DNA of 8,889 nt, taken from assembly GCA_002424525.1 (NCBI GenBank), contig DIKJ01000148.1:21699-30587 (forward strand), written 5' to 3'. The DNA comes from Bacteroidales bacterium UBA5621. GTDB lineage: Bacteria; Bacteroidota; Bacteroidia; Bacteroidales; VadinHA17. Position numbers and translations under genes: made by a program. The notes beneath the pieces are model-generated. The model was not told the DNA's origin and searched no databases. It was given only the letters and a program-made list of their open reading frames with translations. Of the stretch, positions 5,675-8,889 are shown piece after piece (within the stretch, counting starts at the first letter, position 1; each line of letters begins with the position of its first letter).

Positions 5675-5702
5675 GCGTAGAGCGTAGAGCGTAGAGCGTA
5701 GA
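5675..5702 (+). repeat. Second heptanucleotide array, four units of GCGTAGA
   Basis: Four perfect copies of GCGTAGA directly abut the hairpin at 5674. The unit matches the GGGCAGA unit of the upstream array at five of seven positions, though the two arrays are not in the same 7-bp phase. The array ends 28 bp before the miaB start codon. Confidence 0.93.
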
Positions 5703-5730
5703 GAATTAAAGGCAGGAAGACTATTGTTGG

Positions 5731-7056
5731 ATGAGTATAAGGAAAGTATATATCGAAACATACGGATGCCAGATGAATGTCGCTGACAGTGAGATCGTTG
5801 CATCAGTACTGTCAGAGGCTGGATATATAACGACAGGAAAGATCGATGAAGCAGGACTGATCCTTATAAACACCTGCTCGATAAGGGAAAATGCAGAACA
5901 GCGTATCTGGAGACGACTGAAATCTATTGGTTATCTTAAGAGAAGGAACCGCAGTATAATTATAGGGTTGATAGGATGCATGGCTGAGAGGTTCAAAGAG
6001 AAAATCATCGACCGTGAGAACCTGGTTGATATTGTTATCGGTCCTGATGCCTACCGTCAGCTGCCCGTTTTGCTCGAAGAAGCTGAAGCCGGACATAAAG
6101 GTGTCAGCGTTCTTCTTTCACAAGAAGAAACTTATGCAGACATATCTCCGGTGCGGATGGATAACAACGGCGTCACATCATTCGTTTCGATAATGCGTGG
6201 ATGCAACAACATGTGTGCATACTGTGTGGTGCCATATGTGCGCGGTGCTGAAAGGAGCCGCGATCCGGAATCCATTCTCAGGGAGATTGGTGATCTCAGA
6301 ACGCTTGGCTACAGAGAGGTAACTCTTATCGGCCAGAACGTAAACTCCTGGAAATGGACAAAAAAAGACCGTATAGTCAGATTCCCTGAACTGCTCAGGA
6401 TGGCCGCGCTTACCGATCCTGATCTCAGGATCAGGTTCTCGACGTCACATCCGAAAGACCTCTCCGATGAACTGCTTAATACAATAGCGGAACACAGGAA
6501 TATCTGCAGGCATATTCATCTCCCTGCCCAGAGCGGAAGCAACAGGATCCTTGAACTGATGAACCGTGAATATACAAGGGAATGGTATATGGACAGGATA
6601 AGTGCGATCAGGAGAATACTCCCTGATTGCGCTGTTTCAACCGATATGATTGTAGGCTTTTGTACGGAAACGGATGAGGACCATAAAGACTCCCTTTCCC
6701 TGATGGAACAGGCATTTTTCGACTTTGCATACATGTTCAGATACAGTGAAAGATCCGGCACAAAAGCGGCAGCAAAATACACTGATGATGTTCCTGAGGA
6801 GATTAAAACCCTACGCCTGAACGAAGTGATAACACTTCAGAACAGGTTATCATCCGATTCCAAGAAAAAAGATATTGGCAAAGTTTTTGAGGTACTTATC
6901 GAAGGATTCTCTAAAAAATCCAGCGAATATCTTTCGGGGCGCACTTCACAGAATAAGGTTGTCGTGTTCCCCGCGGAAGAGAGAAAGAAGGGTGATTATG
7001 TGAATGTACTGATCGAAAGATGCACATCTGCCACTCTGCTGGGTGAAGTGGTTTAA
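5731..7056 (+). CDS. miaB: MiaB, tRNA-2-methylthio-N6-dimethylallyladenosine synthase
   Basis: MiaB is a radical-SAM methylthiotransferase that converts i6A37 to ms2i6A37 in tRNAs reading UNN codons, using two [4Fe-4S] clusters. The 441-residue protein has the N-terminal methylthiotransferase domain with its three cluster cysteines, Cys13 (YGCQMN), Cys49 (NTCSIRENA) and Cys83 (GCMAERF). The radical-SAM motif is C158-x3-C162-x2-C165 in RGCNNMCAYCVVPYVRG, followed by conserved segments such as LIGQNVNSW and HLPAQSGSN. A C-terminal TRAM domain follows at about 378-441. Motifs match MiaB (NTCSIRENA, VVPYVRG) rather than RimO or MtaB. Length is normal and complete. The ATG at 5731 gives the usual family N-terminus; a weak AGGAAG lies 11 bp upstream. 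Its leader probably contains the G-rich heptamer arrays, and it ends at an intrinsic terminator. Confidence 0.95.
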   Translation: MSIRKVYIETYGCQMNVADSEIVASVLSEAGYITTGKIDEAGLILINTCSIRENAEQRIWRRLKSIGYLKRRNRSIIIGLIGCMAERFKEKIIDRENLVDIVIGPDAYRQLPVLLEEAEAGHKGVSVLLSQEETYADISPVRMDNNGVTSFVSIMRGCNNMCAYCVVPYVRGAERSRDPESILREIGDLRTLGYREVTLIGQNVNSWKWTKKDRIVRFPELLRMAALTDPDLRIRFSTSHPKDLSDELLNTIAEHRNICRHIHLPAQSGSNRILELMNREYTREWYMDRISAIRRILPDCAVSTDMIVGFCTETDEDHKDSLSLMEQAFFDFAYMFRYSERSGTKAAAKYTDDVPEEIKTLRLNEVITLQNRLSSDSKKKDIGKVFEVLIEGFSKKSSEYLSGRTSQNKVVVFPAEERKKGDYVNVLIERCTSATLLGEVV

Positions 7057-7058
7057 TT

Positions 7059-7086
7059 AAGACCCGTGGTCTTTTATAATTTTTTA
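7059..7086 (+). terminator. Intrinsic terminator after miaB
   Basis: AAGACC(CGT)GGTCTT at 7059-7073 is a perfect 6-bp stem with a 3-nt loop. It is followed by TT, ATAA and a run of seven T (7080-7086). It begins 2 bp after the miaB stop codon and separates miaB from the next plus-strand gene. Confidence 0.75.
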
Positions 7087-7113
7087 TGATTAACTTGCAC
7101 TCCAAATAATTCA

Positions 7114-7833
7114 ATGATTATGAAATTCCGGATTGTTCTTATTCTGATAATGCCTTTCCTCTTCAGTTATTGCCTGGACGGCCAGGGAAGAAACAAGAAG
7201 ATCAGGATTACAGGCAAAGTGGTTGACATCAATCAAAGGCCGGTAAGTGACGCAACTATAATGATTGATAATATCAAGACCACCTCTGCGACAAATCCGA
7301 AAGGGATCTACAAGATCAAGGTAAGTTCCTCGTCGCAAAAGATAGGGATCTTCACATTCAGCACAGGTGTGGTGGATGAGGCTATCGGCGGCAGGACCAC
7401 AATTGATTTCATCCTTAAGGACTACACGGCTCCGCTTGCAACCAGTCAGGCCAACCTTGCGGGTGAGGAAGAGATCAATATCGGTTACGGGACGGTAAAG
7501 AGAAAGAACCTTACACAGCAGGTTGGAAGGATTGACGGTTCCGACCAGAAATATTCCTCGTACAACTCTATTTATGACATGCTCCGCGGTGAGGTGCCGG
7601 GTGTGAGGGTTGATGGTAACAGGATTACCATTCAGGGGACTGGTTCCCTAACGCTGAGTACTGAACCCCTGCTGGTGGTTGATGGTGTCCCTGTCAATTC
7701 GATAGACGGCATATCTCCGCAGATGGTACGGTCCATTGAGGTTCTGAAAGGACCTTCTGCATCAATTTACGGCGCCAGGGGAGCTAACGGGGTGATCCTC
7801 ATCAACCTTAAAACGGCAAAGAATACTAAATAG
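7114..7833 (+). CDS. Barrel-less SusC-like protein: carboxypeptidase-regulatory domain plus TonB-receptor plug
   Basis: This 239-residue protein resembles only the N-terminal part of a SusC-type TonB-dependent receptor. It has a signal peptide (hydrophobic run RIVLILIMPFLFSYC, cleavage probably near DGQG) and a CarboxypepD_reg-like beta-sandwich at about 30-101. A TonB-box-like linker EEEINIGYGT (118-127) follows, then a plug domain at about 128-233 with MLRGEVPGVRVDG, PLLVVDGVPV, IEVLKGPSASIYGARGANGVILI. It then stops; the roughly 700-residue beta-barrel is absent, and only 3 bp separate it from aspS, so there is no barrel remnant. The stop falls just after the plug, which looks like a real short protein and not a frameshift. 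Role unknown: it may bind TonB or an outer-membrane partner in the periplasm. Start is ambiguous between 7114 and 7120 (MKFRIV). No SusD gene is adjacent. The signal-region cysteine lacks a normal lipobox. Confidence 0.8.
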   Translation: MIMKFRIVLILIMPFLFSYCLDGQGRNKKIRITGKVVDINQRPVSDATIMIDNIKTTSATNPKGIYKIKVSSSSQKIGIFTFSTGVVDEAIGGRTTIDFILKDYTAPLATSQANLAGEEEINIGYGTVKRKNLTQQVGRIDGSDQKYSSYNSIYDMLRGEVPGVRVDGNRITIQGTGSLTLSTEPLLVVDGVPVNSIDGISPQMVRSIEVLKGPSASIYGARGANGVILINLKTAKNTK

Positions 7834-7836
7834 GAA

Positions 7837-8889
7837 CTACTTTCCCTTCCCGCCGGCAATCCTGATATGAAGCTCCTCCAGCTGCTTTTCAGATATTTGC
7901 GAAGGAGTGTCGAGCATCACGTCACGACCCGAATTGTTCTTGGGGAATGCGATAAAATCACGGATTGAATCCTGACCTCCGAACATGGCGACCCACCTGT
8001 CGAATCCGAAAGCTATTCCACCGTGCGGAGGGGCCCCGTACCTGAATGCGCTGAGCAGAAATCCGAATTGTTCTTCTGCTTCCTTACCGGTGAATCCCAA
8101 CACTTTAAACATAAGCTTCTGTATCTCCGCATCATGGATCCTCACTGAGCCGCCGCCTATCTCAACACCATTTATCACAAGGTCGTATGCATTCGCCCTT
8201 ACCCTTGCCGGATCAGTTTCCATCAACCCGATATCTTCAGGCTTTGGTGATGTAAACGGATGATGCATGGCGTAAAATCTTTTGGTCTCATCATCCCATT
8301 CAAGCAGCGGGAAATCCACAACCCACAGCGGAACAAATTCCCCTTTTACTCTTAACCCGAGGCGACTGCCCATTTCAAGCCTCAGTTCCCCGAGTGCCGG
8401 CTGTGCCTTGCGTCTGTCACCTGCAATAATAAGCATCAGGTCACCGGGTTTTGCATTCATCAAGCCGGCCCAATCCGCAAAATCCTGCGACGAAAAAAAC
8501 TTTTCTGCAGGCGATCTGAAAGTTCCATCGGCTCCGTACCTGACAACTACAAGACCTTTTGCCCCGGCCTGGGGCCTTTTTACGAACTCCGTTAGTTCAT
8601 CTGTCTGTTTCCTGGAATACTCAGAACAGTTTCCTGCACAAATCCCGCCGATATACTCAGAGCTGTCAAAAAGCGGAAAGCCATTTCCTTTGAAGATCTC
8701 AGTCAGTTCCGAGATCTTCATCTGAAAGCGAAGATCAGGCTTATCGGTCCCGTAAAAACTAATTGCCTCATGATAAGGGATCTTTCTGAAAGGCTCACTG
8801 AATTCGATATTCTTAATCTGCCTGAACAGATGCCGGGCCAGTCCCTCAAAAGTGTCAAGTATTTCGTCTCTTCCGGCAAACGACATTTC
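7837..8889 (-). CDS. aspS: Aspartate--tRNA ligase, C-terminal portion (N-terminus cut by window edge)
   Basis: AspS charges tRNA-Asp with aspartate. The visible 350 residues are the C-terminal 60% or so of a bacterial-type enzyme of about 585 residues. They include the sequence just after class II motif 2 ([11 protein letters not shown]), then the bacteria-specific GAD insertion domain (roughly from YIGGICAG to LMLIIAG). The catalytic segments [23 protein letters not shown] and [13 protein letters not shown] follow, and class II motif 3 reads [15 protein letters not shown]. The frame is open to the last base, reading Glu before the first visible Met (8886), so that Met is internal and the true start, the anticodon-binding OB domain and motif 1 lie beyond 8889. 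The reading frame is intact. It is convergent with the plug-domain gene with only 3 bp between stop codons and no terminator in between. Confidence 0.96.
   Translation of the reverse strand, partial: EMSFAGRDEILDTFEGLARHLFRQIKNIEFSEPFRKIPYHEAISFYGTDKPDLRFQMKISELTEIFKGNGFPLFDSSEYIGGICAGNCSEYSRKQTDELTEFVKRPQAGAKGLVVVRYGADGTFRSPAEKFFSSQDFADWAGLMNAKPGDLMLIIAGDRRKAQPALGELRLEMGSRLGLRVKGEFVPLWVVDFPLLEWDDETKRFYAMHHPFTSPKPEDIGLMETDPARVRANAYDLVINGVEIGGGSVRIHDAEIQKLMFKVLGFTGKEAEEQFGFLLSAFRYGAPPHGGIAFGFDRWVAMFGGQDSIRDFIAFPKNNSGRDVMLDTPSQISEKQLEELHIRIAGGKGK

Noticed and set aside
5453..5680. Plus-strand open frame through the heptamer array (Arg/Gly/Gln-rich repeats)
   Set aside because: A 7-bp repeat without stop codons is open in all three frames and gives an artificial 7-residue repeat; there is no independent sign of coding.
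5533..5702. CRISPR array
   Set aside because: The units are directly tandem 7-mers with no unique spacers and no cas genes nearby.
5501..5803. Minus-strand open frame with Cys/Pro/Leu/Ser repeats across the same array
   Set aside because: Same artefact on the other strand; it also runs into the miaB coding region.
7114..7833. Plug-domain gene as a frameshifted full-length SusC
   Set aside because: Only 3 bp separate its stop from the aspS stop, and no barrel sequence is present in any frame nearby.
7985..8725. Plus-strand open frames opposite aspS
   Set aside because: They are complements of a clearly recognised aspartyl-tRNA synthetase and show no protein motifs.

Overview
This window looks like a chromosomal segment of a Bacteroidota bacterium, most likely of the Bacteroidales/Marinilabiliales type. 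The reasons are: promoter-like sites matching the Bacteroidota -7 consensus TAnnTTTG; few clear Shine-Dalgarno sequences; a pair of acyltransferase genes of the Bacteroides glycine-lipid type; a long (633 aa) PurF-type amidotransferase; and a SusC-type carboxypeptidase-regulatory-plus-plug protein. No transposase, integrase, phage gene, CRISPR array, tRNA or rRNA was recognised.

Layout. Positions 1-113 (minus) hold the N-terminus of MraZ, the regulator that heads the division/cell-wall (dcw) cluster; the rest of that cluster would lie to the left of the window. Upstream of it sit three AAAGTGG operator repeats at an exact 10-bp period, next to a promoter-like site. Pointing the other way are two genes for an amino-acid-containing lipid, an O-acyltransferase (419-1264) and an N-acyltransferase (1359-2321). 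Their best match is GlsA/GlsB, which make glycine lipids. Convergent to them is a compact minus-strand cluster transcribed from about 5450 down to 2315: yebC (translation factor), a secreted SPOR-domain protein, and a PurF-type amidophosphoribosyltransferase.

Between yebC and the divergent miaB is a 284-bp spacer. It carries a 15-copy heptanucleotide array (GGGCAGA/GGGCAGG), a palindromic patch and four copies of a second heptamer (GCGTAGA). A consensus-like promoter lies just upstream of the array, so the array is probably transcribed in the miaB leader; the plus strand has 15 evenly spaced G-tracts and could form G-quadruplexes. miaB (5731-7056, tRNA ms2i6A synthase) ends in an intrinsic terminator. 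It is followed by a short protein with a SusC-like N-terminal domain and TonB plug but no beta-barrel (7114-7833). The window ends in the C-terminal 60% or so of aspS on the minus strand (7837-8889).

Most genes are housekeeping: tRNA modification, aminoacylation, translation, nucleotide synthesis, membrane lipid and division control. The items that deserve a second look are the repeat block in the miaB leader, the barrel-less plug protein, the intact MraZ operator with an extra in-gene copy of its motif, and the divergent PurF. I found no clearly undescribed multi-gene system here.
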